NCBI GenBank assembly: GCA_945906835.1
Contig: CAMDRL010000081.1
Span: forward strand, 1 to 6,185
Reading direction: 5' to 3'
Origin: Rickettsia typhi
GTDB taxonomy: Bacteria > Pseudomonadota > Alphaproteobacteria > Rickettsiales > UBA1997
Length of the DNA stretch: 6,185 nt
A program made the translations under genes and the position numbers. How positions within the stretch are numbered: the stretch's first letter is position 1; each line of letters opens with the position of its first letter. This document shows positions 1-6,084 of this stretch, piece by piece. The notes beneath the pieces were generated by a model. The model was not told where the DNA came from. It saw nothing but the letters and a program-made list of their open reading frames with translations, and made no database searches.

Positions 1-1092
1 GATAATAGATCAGGCAATAACAAAAAGCCTAGTCAAATTTCTGATGATTTTTTTGCAAAAGCCAAGAAATTCTTCAAAGACTTTTTAGGCAATGGTTTAG
101 GTGGTTCAGGAAATAATAATAAAAATATCTTCAACAGATCTCCAGATCAAACTCCCAAATCAGTAATTGGAATTGTTGTTCTTGGCTTGGTATTTCTTTG
201 GCTTTCCAGTGGAGTTTACAAAGTTGATTCTGATGAAAATGCCGTTGTTCTTTATTTTGGAAAATTCTACAGCATTGAAACTCCCGGTTTAAATTATCAC
301 ATTCCCTTCCCTTTTGGAAAAGTTATCAAAAAAAGTGTTACCATAGTTAATACTGAAGAATTCGGTTTTGCCTCAAGTTCTAATAAAAACAAAACTAGAA
401 ACCTTGAAGCTGAAAGTCTAATGCTTACAGGAGATGAAAATATCGTCGATATTGAATTTCAAGTTCAATGGCAAATTGCTGATATTAAAAATTTCGTTTT
501 CAATATTGCCGAACCAAATAGCGCTATTCGCAAAACTGCTGAAAGCACCATGCGTGAAGTTATCGCTCGCACACCAATTGCCGCCGCTTTATCTGATGGT
601 AAGAAAAATATTGAATTAGAAACTAAAGATTTATTACAACAGGTTTTAGATTATTACGGCGCTGGCGTTAGAGTTGTCTTGGTTCAATTAAGAAGAGTTG
701 ATCCACCTTCTCAAGTAATTGACGCTTTCCGCGATGTTCAAACCGCCAAAGCTGATAAAGAAAAAGAAATTAACCAAGCACAATCTTACGCTAATGATGT
801 TATTCCTCGCGCCAGAGGTTTAGCCGCAGAAATGGAACAACAAGCCGAAGCTTTCCGCCAAGAAGTAATTGCTAATTCTCAAGGTGAAGCAGGAAGATTT
901 GTATCGATTTATAATCAATATTCCAAAGCTAAACAAGTTACCAAAAAGCGAATGTATCTTGAAACTATGGAAAAAATTTATCGCGATATGGATAAAGTTT
1001 TTATTGATAAAAACACCTCTAAAGCTGGTGTAATGCCATATTTTCCATTAAATGATATACCAAAACAAACACCAATTCCAGCTAAGCAGTAA
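1..1092 (+). CDS. hflK: HflK, membrane SPFH protein, FtsH modulator (5' end outside window)
   Basis: HflK pairs with HflC in a large inner-membrane assembly, mostly periplasmic, that surrounds FtsH and modulates its proteolysis. The frame is open from base 1, so the start codon lies upstream; the TTG at 187 is internal. The 363 visible residues begin with an Asn/Gly/Lys-rich cytoplasmic segment containing ISDDFFAKAKKF, which resembles the DLDDIFRKL stretch of E. coli HflK. One transmembrane helix follows (about residues 54-73 of the fragment). The SPFH domain starts at KVDSDENAVVLYFGKF and contains MLTGDENIV (141-149). A C-terminal helical region carries the HflK hallmarks YANDVIPRARG (263-273), GEAGRF (295-300) and KKRMYLETMEK (315-325). 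By comparison with the family, probably about 20 residues are missing. hflC follows, separated by a palindromic repeat. Family assignment is very secure. Confidence 0.96.
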   Translation, partial: DNRSGNNKKPSQISDDFFAKAKKFFKDFLGNGLGGSGNNNKNIFNRSPDQTPKSVIGIVVLGLVFLWLSSGVYKVDSDENAVVLYFGKFYSIETPGLNYHIPFPFGKVIKKSVTIVNTEEFGFASSSNKNKTRNLEAESLMLTGDENIVDIEFQVQWQIADIKNFVFNIAEPNSAIRKTAESTMREVIARTPIAAALSDGKKNIELETKDLLQQVLDYYGAGVRVVLVQLRRVDPPSQVIDAFRDVQTAKADKEKEINQAQSYANDVIPRARGLAAEMEQQAEAFRQEVIANSQGEAGRFVSIYNQYSKAKQVTKKRMYLETMEKIYRDMDKVFIDKNTSKAGVMPYFPLNDIPKQTPIPAKQ

Positions 1093-1097
1093 TTGCC

Positions 1098-1162
1098 GTC
1101 ATCCTGAACTAAGTGAAGGATCTCTTAAGTAGCAAGAGATTCTTCACTTCGCTCAGGATGAC
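1098..1162. repeat. Palindromic intergenic repeat between hflK and hflC
   Basis: Two 29-base arms (1098-1126 and 1134-1162) flank a 7-base loop, AAGTAGC. They pair with three mismatches, two of which would be G-U pairs in RNA. The outer ends are GTCATCCTGA and TCAGGATGAC. Elements of this GTCATCCTGA...GAAGGATCTC type are dispersed repeats found between genes in many bacterial genomes (recalled, not searched here). No run of T follows the stem, so it does not look like an intrinsic terminator. In the hflK-hflC transcript it would form a long hairpin that could protect upstream RNA or reduce hflC expression; that role is inference. Confidence 0.85.
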
Positions 1163-1204
1163 AATGATGGTTAGTGAGTAATTAAATAACACAAAAATAA
1201 TTTT

Positions 1205-2068
1205 ATGAACGAAAAAAGAATCATTCAAATCATAATAGCCGCCTCTGTCACACTGCTTCTGTTAAGCAGCACATTTTTTACAGTTGAACAAAGACAACAA
1301 GTTTTAGTCCTGCAATTCGGCGAACCAAAGCGCGTAATTGACTCTCCTGGAATTAAGCTAAAATTACCCTTCTTACAAAACACTATCTTCTTCGATAAAA
1401 GAATTATCGATTTAGCAATTGCTGAACAAGAAGTTATTGCCTCTGACCAAAAACGCTTAATCATCAACGCTTTCACCAAATATCAAATTATTGATCCTCT
1501 AAAATTTTATACCACGGTAAATAATTTTAATGGCCTTGAAAATAAGCTTTCAGCAATTCTAGATTCAAGTCTAAGACAAGTTATTGGCGAGGTTACGCTT
1601 AATGAACTTCTTACCGCTGATCGCGTTAATATTATGACAAAAATCAAAAATGTTGTTAGCAAAGAATCAGAAATTTTTGGGGTAAAAATAGTTGATGTTA
1701 GAATCATGAGAGCAGATTTGCCAAAAGAAAATAGCGAAGCAATTTTTGCCCGTATGCAAACTGAACGCGAAAAAGAAGCTCGCGAAATTCGCGCTAAAGG
1801 CGCCGAAGAAGCGCAAAAAATTCGCGCTGAAGCTGATAAAGAAAAAACCATTATCGTGGCTGAAGCCAAGAAAAATGCTGACTTAACCAGAGGTAATGGC
1901 GAAGCGCAATCTACTAAAATCTATGCTGATGCTTATGGCAAAGATCCAGAATTCGCTGATTTTTATCGCTCGATGAACGCCTACGAAACCTCACTTAAAG
2001 GCGATAGAACTAAAATGATTATTTCACCAGATAGCGAATTCTTCAAATATTTTGGCAATATAAGATAA
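1205..2068 (+). CDS. hflC: HflC, membrane SPFH protein, FtsH modulator
   Basis: HflC is the partner of HflK in the inner-membrane complex that regulates the FtsH protease. The 287 residues are full length for alphaproteobacterial HflC and shorter than the E. coli protein. A transmembrane anchor lies at about residues 6-25. The SPFH domain opens with FTVEQRQQVLVLQFGEPKRV, followed by SPGIKLKLPFLQNTIFFDKR (47-66), a pattern typical of HflC. A charged Glu/Lys/Ala-rich coiled coil runs from about 183 to 225 (REKEAREIRAKGAEEAQKIR). The C-terminus SPDSEFFKYFGN (274-285) is also characteristic. ATG 1205 is chosen because it sits just before the membrane anchor; there is no clear Shine-Dalgarno sequence. 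The degP start follows after 6 bases, so the two are very likely co-transcribed. Confidence 0.96.
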   Translation: MNEKRIIQIIIAASVTLLLLSSTFFTVEQRQQVLVLQFGEPKRVIDSPGIKLKLPFLQNTIFFDKRIIDLAIAEQEVIASDQKRLIINAFTKYQIIDPLKFYTTVNNFNGLENKLSAILDSSLRQVIGEVTLNELLTADRVNIMTKIKNVVSKESEIFGVKIVDVRIMRADLPKENSEAIFARMQTEREKEAREIRAKGAEEAQKIRAEADKEKTIIVAEAKKNADLTRGNGEAQSTKIYADAYGKDPEFADFYRSMNAYETSLKGDRTKMIISPDSEFFKYFGNIR

Positions 2069-2074
2069 GACTTT

Positions 2075-3520
2075 ATGAAGAAAGTTTTATTTTTTAGCTG
2101 CTATTTATTGCTTCTCACAAGCCTTACTGGTGAGCTATTAGCAGCTCCACCATTAAATCTTAACATTGCAGCACAAAGGCAAGTTACAGAAAATGGTTTT
2201 GCTGATATTGTTGAAGAATTATTACCAGCAGTAGTGAATATCTCAACAGATCCAAACAGAAGCAGTGGATCACAGGTTTCATCAGATTCATCATTTCAAG
2301 ACCAATTCGAAGATTTCAAAAACCAATTAGATAATAAAAAGAAAAAAACCTCTGCAATTGGCTCGGGATTTATAATCTCAAAAGATGGTTTTATCGTTAC
2401 CAATAATCATGTAGTTGAAGATTCCGAAGAAATCGCCATCTCGCTTAATGATGGCTCAAAATATAAGGCAAAAGTAATTGGAGTTGATAAAAAAACTGAC
2501 TTAGCTTTGTTAAAAATAAATCCAACAAAAGAATTAAAATTTGTCAAATTTGGCGACTCCACAAAATCAAGAATTGGTGATTGGATTATTGTTATCGGAA
2601 ATCCTTACGGGCTTGGTGGATCAGTCTCTGTAGGTATTATTTCTGCAAGAAGCCGCGATGTAACTAATGGACAATCTGACGATTTTATTCAAACTGATGC
2701 CGCAATAAATAAAGGTAACTCTGGTGGTCCAATGTTCAATTTAGATGGAGAAGTGATTGGCATTAGTGCAGCACTTTTCTCACCATCTGGTGGCAATGTT
2801 GGCATTGGTTTCGCCACACCATCTTCAACAATTTCACAAGTTATAAAACAGCTTAGAGAGTTTGGAGAAGTTAGTCGAGGCTGGCTTGGAGTTTCAGTTC
2901 AAGATATTTCTGATGAAATTGCTCAATCAATGAAAATGTCAAAAACCAAAGGCGCTTTTGTTACAGAAGTTACTTTGGGTGGACCAGCAGATAAAGCAGG
3001 AATTTTGCCATCTGACATTATCATCAAATTTGATAATCAGGAAGTTTCTGATATGAAAATTTTACCAAAAATAGTTGCTAAAACTCCTGTTGGAAAAATA
3101 TCTAAAATTACAATTCTGCGTCGCAATAAAATCAAGGTTTTGGACATTAAAGTTGCTAAATCAAAAGAAGAAGAGATTAAAAAACTTATCAATAAATCAT
3201 TGGGCAAAAAGCAATTATCAAAACCCTCAGATCGCGTTTTAGAAATTGGCTTGGTTGAGATTAATGAAAAACTTAAAAAAGATAAAAATCTTGATACAAC
3301 TCTCAAAGGCTTAATGATTGTTGATCTTACTTTGAAATCCGAAGCCTCTGAAAAAGGCATTATGCTTGGCGACATTATTTTATCTGCCAATCAAATTCCT
3401 CTAAACTCAATTTCTGATCTCAAAAAAATTATCGAAGAAAGTAAAAAATCCACCAAAAAAATCTTTTTATTTATCAGAAGAGGTAACCTTAATTACGCAG
3501 TGGCTTTGTCAACTAATTAA
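2075..3520 (+). CDS. degP: Do-type periplasmic serine protease (DegP/HtrA family)
   Basis: This is an ATP-independent protease/chaperone that handles misfolded envelope proteins. The 481 residues match the two-PDZ Do architecture. An N-terminal signal peptide with a Leu-rich core ends near LLAA (21-24). The trypsin-like domain shows the complete triad: His112 in TNNHVVED, Asp142 in KKTDLALLKI, and Ser216 in NKGNSGGPMF. GNPYGLGG (175-182) is a typical conserved loop. PDZ1 spans about 268-355 (RGWLGVSVQD, GPADKAGILPSDII) and PDZ2 about 388-475 (SEASEKGIMLGDIIL). A Lys/Glu-rich linker (360-405) separates them. It follows hflC by 6 bases, an arrangement common in alphaproteobacteria, and fits an envelope quality-control operon. 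The sequence alone does not separate DegP from the DegQ or MucD names; degP is used in the broad sense. Confidence 0.94.
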   Translation: MKKVLFFSCYLLLLTSLTGELLAAPPLNLNIAAQRQVTENGFADIVEELLPAVVNISTDPNRSSGSQVSSDSSFQDQFEDFKNQLDNKKKKTSAIGSGFIISKDGFIVTNNHVVEDSEEIAISLNDGSKYKAKVIGVDKKTDLALLKINPTKELKFVKFGDSTKSRIGDWIIVIGNPYGLGGSVSVGIISARSRDVTNGQSDDFIQTDAAINKGNSGGPMFNLDGEVIGISAALFSPSGGNVGIGFATPSSTISQVIKQLREFGEVSRGWLGVSVQDISDEIAQSMKMSKTKGAFVTEVTLGGPADKAGILPSDIIIKFDNQEVSDMKILPKIVAKTPVGKISKITILRRNKIKVLDIKVAKSKEEEIKKLINKSLGKKQLSKPSDRVLEIGLVEINEKLKKDKNLDTTLKGLMIVDLTLKSEASEKGIMLGDIILSANQIPLNSISDLKKIIEESKKSTKKIFLFIRRGNLNYAVALSTN

Positions 3521-3526
3521 AACTCT

Positions 3527-3558
3527 CTTGTCATCCACGCGAAGGTGGGGATGGCAAG
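3527..3558. repeat. Small palindromic repeat after degP
   Basis: The arms CTTGTCATCCAC (3527-3538) and GTGGGGATGGCAAG (3545-3558) enclose the loop GCGAAG. They pair with one G-U pair and a two-base bulge. The core resembles the widespread CATCCCCGCGAAGGCGGGGATG class of intergenic palindromes (recalled, not searched). It fills nearly half of the 69-base gap between degP and the next gene. No T-run follows, so a terminator role is doubtful, although the hairpin could stabilise the 3' end of the degP message. Confidence 0.75.
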
Positions 3559-3589
3559 ATGAGATATGTAAAATTTAACTTTTTCAAAT

Positions 3590-4489
3590 ATGCAAACAGT
3601 AGTAATATTCGGCGGCTCAGGCTTTGTCGGCAGAAACTTAATTAGAAAATTACTTAAGAAAAATTTTCGCGTAAAAATTATTACCCGAGATCAAGAGAAA
3701 TCAGCATTTCTAAAAACATTCGCTGGTCCAGATTTTTTATCATTACAAGAATGGAATTACCAAAACTTCACCAATCTTGACGAAATCTTACTCAACAGCT
3801 TTGCTGTAGTAAATTTAGTTGGCCTTTTAGCTGAAGAAAAGAAAGGAAATTTCAAAAAATATCACAGTGAATTATCTGGAAAAATTGCTGAAAAATGCCA
3901 AGAAATTAATGTAGAATATTTTGTTCATTTATCAGCTTTAGCAATTGAAAAAGCTGTAAATTCAAAATATGCCAAAAGCAAATTAGAAGCAGAAAAATTA
4001 GTCTTTAAAAACTTCCCAGAAGCAACAATTCTGCGCCCTTCAATTATTTTTGGTGAAGAAGATAATTTCTTCAACAAGTTTGCTAAAATGCTTAAATTCA
4101 CGCCATTTTTGCCTTTAATAAATGATGGAAAAACCAAATTTCAGCCAATTTATGTTGAAGATTTAACTGACATAATTTGCAAATCCATTTCAAATAAATT
4201 TTATCAAGGCAAAATTTATGAAATTGGTGGCAACAAGATATACAGTTTCAAAAGCTTAATGGAATTTGTTGGAAGCTACTGTGGCAAAGAAATTCATTTT
4301 AATAATTTACCATTTTATCAAGCTAAATTATTAGCATTTGTTTTAGAAATTTTTACTAAAAAAATTCTTACCAAAGATCAAGTTGAGCTGCTAAAAACTG
4401 ACAATATTTTAAGCGAAAATAGCTTTAAAAAAGATTTCAACATTTACCCAAAATCAGTTGAAGAGATTGTGCCTAATTATATAAAATAA
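3590..4489 (+). CDS. NDUFA9-like NAD(P)-binding epimerase/dehydratase-fold protein
   Basis: This is an atypical extended short-chain dehydrogenase of 299 residues, of the group related to the mitochondrial complex I accessory subunit NDUFA9. The N-terminal Rossmann motif GGSGFVG (8-14) binds the dinucleotide, and ITRD (31-34) after the second strand has an Arg that could favour NADPH. A YxxxK pair is present as Tyr127 and Lys131, with Ser115 in VHLSAL. RPSIIFG (149-155) and the stretch TKFQPIYVEDL (182-192) are typical of NDUFA9-like bacterial proteins. In bacteria these are often annotated complex I NDUFA9 subunit family; whether they act in complex I or as separate oxidoreductases is not settled by sequence. 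There is no clear Shine-Dalgarno before ATG 3590. The stop overlaps the ispE start (TAATG), suggesting coupled translation. Confidence 0.85.
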   Translation: MQTVVIFGGSGFVGRNLIRKLLKKNFRVKIITRDQEKSAFLKTFAGPDFLSLQEWNYQNFTNLDEILLNSFAVVNLVGLLAEEKKGNFKKYHSELSGKIAEKCQEINVEYFVHLSALAIEKAVNSKYAKSKLEAEKLVFKNFPEATILRPSIIFGEEDNFFNKFAKMLKFTPFLPLINDGKTKFQPIYVEDLTDIICKSISNKFYQGKIYEIGGNKIYSFKSLMEFVGSYCGKEIHFNNLPFYQAKLLAFVLEIFTKKILTKDQVELLKTDNILSENSFKKDFNIYPKSVEEIVPNYIK

Positions 4490-5337
4490 TGTTTCAAGCC
4501 ACATGCCCCGCCAAGATTAATTTATTTCTAAAACTACTTGGCAAAAGGTCTGATGGCTATCATAAATTGGAATCACTATTTGCTTTTCTTGATTTATTTG
4601 ATGAATTGGAAGTTAAAAAAAACAATGAATTTAAATTAGAAATCACTGGTGAATTTGCTGAATTCATCGACCCTCAAAAAAACCTCTTCACCAAAATTTT
4701 TAACTTCTTTGCCAACGAATTTAACATTTCAAAAAACCTTCACATCAAAATAACTAAAAACATTCCTGTTGGCGCAGGGCTTGGTGGAGGGTCTTCAAAC
4801 GCCGCTTCTTTTATGAAAGCTTTAAATGAAATTTGTTCACTAAATCTTTCAAAAACAGAATTACAAAAAATCTCACTAAATTTCGGCTCTGATATTGCTT
4901 TTTTCTTTGAAGATAAAGCCTCAATTATCAAAGGTCGCGGCGAATTAATTGAAAATTTTTCTAAATTCCCCGCAATTACAATTTTATTAATTAATCCAAA
5001 AATTAATCTTTCCACTAAAGAAGTTTTCGACAAATTTGATCAAAATTTTTCAACAGAAATTTCCAATGATGATTTACAAAAAACAGATGTTTTAGAATTG
5101 ATTAAAAACTTACCAAACGACCTCACCAAACCAGCAATATCATCTGCTCCAATTATTGGTGAAATTTTAAATGAAATGAAAAATGCTGGCGCAGAAATAG
5201 CCAAAATGTCAGGAAGTGGATCAACTTGCTTTGCAATTTTTAACAATGAGACTGAATTAGAAATCGCTCAAAAAAATCTCACCAAAAAATTTCCTAATTT
5301 TTTAATTAGAAAAACTAGAATTTTATCAAATGTCTAA
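4489..5337 (+). CDS. ispE: 4-diphosphocytidyl-2-C-methyl-D-erythritol kinase IspE
   Basis: IspE phosphorylates 4-diphosphocytidyl-2-C-methyl-D-erythritol with ATP, the fourth step of the MEP pathway to isopentenyl diphosphate, in the cytoplasm. The 282 residues are full length for the GHMP-kinase family. The start region PAKINLFLKLLGKRSDGYH (7-25) contains Lys9, equivalent to the catalytic lysine. The ATP loop PVGAGLGGGSSNA is at 93-105. GSDIAFFF (133-140) carries the catalytic Asp135, with Ala in place of the usual Pro two residues later. The C-terminal glycine loop is SGSGSTCF (241-248). ATG 4489 overlaps the upstream stop by one base and no separate ribosome site is visible. The final TAA (5335-5337) is also the left target duplication of the element that follows, so the insertion left the IspE product unchanged. 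Keeping ispE distinguishes this genome from Rickettsia. Confidence 0.96.
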   Translation: MFQATCPAKINLFLKLLGKRSDGYHKLESLFAFLDLFDELEVKKNNEFKLEITGEFAEFIDPQKNLFTKIFNFFANEFNISKNLHIKITKNIPVGAGLGGGSSNAASFMKALNEICSLNLSKTELQKISLNFGSDIAFFFEDKASIIKGRGELIENFSKFPAITILLINPKINLSTKEVFDKFDQNFSTEISNDDLQKTDVLELIKNLPNDLTKPAISSAPIIGEILNEMKNAGAEIAKMSGSGSTCFAIFNNETELEIAQKNLTKKFPNFLIRKTRILSNV

Positions 5338-5350
5338 GAACCTGTCATAA
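5330..5350 (+). other. Orphaned ancestral dciA start codon
   Basis: ATG at 5330-5332, inside the last codons of ispE, now reads ATG TCT AAG AAC CTG TCA TAA and stops after six codons inside the left end of the inserted element. If 5338-5500 is removed, this ATG continues ATG TCT AAA TCT TAC GGC in the same frame as dciA. It is therefore very probably the original dciA start, cut off by the insertion. The restored reading frame can be read directly; the history is inference. Confidence 0.75.
5335..5337. repeat. Left target-site duplication (TAA)
   Basis: TAA just outside the left end of the element is repeated directly outside the right end (5498-5500). This copy is the ispE stop codon. A 3-base duplication alone is weak evidence, but it fits exactly the symmetric boundaries of the palindrome and the restored ispE/dciA overlap. 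Confidence 0.7.
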
Positions 5351-5497
5351 GTCTTTTTTAAGCTCAGATTTTGACATGTTTTTAGCGTTTTTTTAACAAA
5401 ATTATGACGAGTATCTGGATATACTTGGAGTAATTTTGTTAAAAAATAAGCAAAAACAGGGCTAAATATGAGGTTAAAAAAGACTTATGACAGGTTC
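5338..5497. mobile_element. 160-bp palindromic MITE-like element between ispE and dciA
   Basis: The element is an ungapped inverted repeat centred at 5417.5. Its terminal arms 5338-5361 and 5474-5497 pair perfectly over 24 bases, beginning GAACCTGTCATAAGTC. A second perfect block of 16 bases pairs 5389-5404 with 5431-5446 (TTTTTTAACAAAATTA). By hand count 64 of 80 positions pair, with no insertions. It is flanked by TAA on both sides. It has no coding capacity, so it fits a miniature inverted-repeat element moved by a transposase encoded elsewhere. A 3-base TNA duplication is known for some IS5-family groups, but the parent family cannot be named from this. The right terminus contains the ATG now used by dciA (5487-5489). 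In RNA the whole element would fold into one long hairpin. Confidence 0.88.
5470..5474 (+). promoter_or_regulatory. Possible Shine-Dalgarno for dciA, inside the element
   Basis: GAGGT matches the anti-Shine-Dalgarno core and lies 12 bases before ATG 5487. The spacing is longer than ideal. It is in the right arm of the inserted element, so the element may have supplied a ribosome site as well as the start codon. Other genes here lack clear ribosome sites, so this one may not be functional. Confidence 0.3.
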
Positions 5498-5975
5498 TAA
5501 ATCTTACGGCTTACAATCAATTGATCAAAAAATCTCCAACCTTCTAAAACCAATATTTGCTGGCAGTAAAAAAGAATTTGTTATCATCAATAATTTAGTG
5601 AAAAACTGGCATGAAATTATTGGAAAAAAATATGCTGATTTTTGTTATCCTAAATCTATTAATTTCGACAAATCTCAAAAAAGCGCCAAACTCACCATCG
5701 CCGTTTACAACTCTTCCGTTGGTTTTTATTTAGAAAATAGCTCCGAATTTTTATTAGAAAAAATTGCCACTCTTTATGGCTACAAAGCAATAACAAAAAT
5801 CATCATCAAACAAGAGCCGAAACAGCTCAATAATAAAATCAGAGAAGAAATAAAATTACCAAAAGAACAGCAAGAGAAATTGAATGCACAGATAAAAGAT
5901 GTGACTGACCCAGATTTGGCGAATATTTTAGAGAAGTTGGGAAGAGATATTTTGGGGCATAAAAATAAAAGTTAA
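5487..5975 (+). CDS. dciA: DUF721 protein, DciA-like replicative helicase loader
   Basis: DUF721 proteins include DciA, which assists loading of the DnaB helicase in bacteria that lack DnaC or DnaI. The 162 residues show the family pattern: NLVKNWHEIIGKKYADFCYP (36-55), with Trp41, Gly46 and Pro55, then AKLTIAVYNSSVGFYLEN, a strand-rich middle, and a helix SSEFLLEKIATLYGY. The C-terminal third is polar and lysine-rich, probably flexible. The start ATG 5487 lies within the terminal repeat of the inserted element, giving an N-terminus MTGSKSYG; the likely ancestral start at 5330 would have given MSKSYG. The last four codons plus stop fall in or next to the outer arm of the palindrome after the gene. 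Function as helicase loader is inferred from the family only. Confidence 0.85.
   Translation: MTGSKSYGLQSIDQKISNLLKPIFAGSKKEFVIINNLVKNWHEIIGKKYADFCYPKSINFDKSQKSAKLTIAVYNSSVGFYLENSSEFLLEKIATLYGYKAITKIIIKQEPKQLNNKIREEIKLPKEQQEKLNAQIKDVTDPDLANILEKLGRDILGHKNKS
5498..5500. repeat. Right target-site duplication (TAA)
   Basis: This second TAA copy lies immediately after the right end of the element. It contributes the last base of the Ser codon (TCT) and the first two bases of the Lys codon (AAA) of the present dciA reading frame, residues 4 and 5. Both codons were also present in the reconstructed ancestral frame. Confidence 0.7.
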
Positions 5976-6084
5976 ATCATTCGTCTCAATCGCTGACGCA
6001 ATTGATCAAGCCTCTTTTTAGCCCTTTTTGAAAAAGAGGGTGGATGACTGCGATAGCAGTCAGGCGAGTGATTTAACTTTTATT
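5964..6084. repeat. Composite palindrome spanning the convergent dciA/lipA gap
   Basis: The outer arms 5964-5983 (AATAAAAGTTAAATCATTCG) and 6065-6084 pair at 19 of 20 positions, with the exception a possible G-U pair. They can extend three more pairs inward. Inside are three smaller hairpins: TCAATCGC/GCAATTGA with loop TGAC (5986-6005), CCTCTTTTT/AAAAAGAGG (6011-6039), and TGACTGC/GCAGTCA with loop GATA (6045-6062). The folded form resembles a cloverleaf. The arms overlap the last 12 bases of dciA and the first two bases of the lipA stop, so the repeat reaches into both genes. It may end transcription from both sides, but no classic stem plus T-run is seen. No clear target duplication is visible. 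Confidence 0.8.

Noticed and set aside
187..1092. hflK starting at TTG 187.
   Set aside because: The frame is open back to base 1 and encodes the typical HflK N-terminal segment and the first half of the membrane helix, so the real start is upstream of the window.
1088..1183. AGTAATT at 1088-1094 and 1177-1183 as target duplications of the hflK/hflC palindrome.
   Set aside because: The copies are placed asymmetrically around the palindrome (3 bases on one side, 14 on the other), and a 7-base AT-rich match is likely by chance.
1225..1869. Minus-strand open frames within hflC, and similar ones inside degP, the epimerase gene and ispE.
   Set aside because: They lie wholly opposite well-supported genes and show no recognisable protein family pattern.
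5371..5399. A perfect TTGACA (5371-5376) inside the inserted element as a promoter for dciA.
   Set aside because: At 17 bases spacing the -10 would be TAACAA, matching only three of six positions. The better -10-like TATACT at 5420-5425 has no -35 at a usable distance.
5468..5500. ATG at 5468 as an alternative dciA start.
   Set aside because: It is in a different frame and stops at TAA 5498-5500 after ten codons.
6011..6039. CCTCTTTTT...AAAAAGAGG hairpin as a classic bidirectional intrinsic terminator.
   Set aside because: The T and A runs are inside the stem and neither strand has a U-tract right after the stem. Some terminator activity is possible but is not shown.
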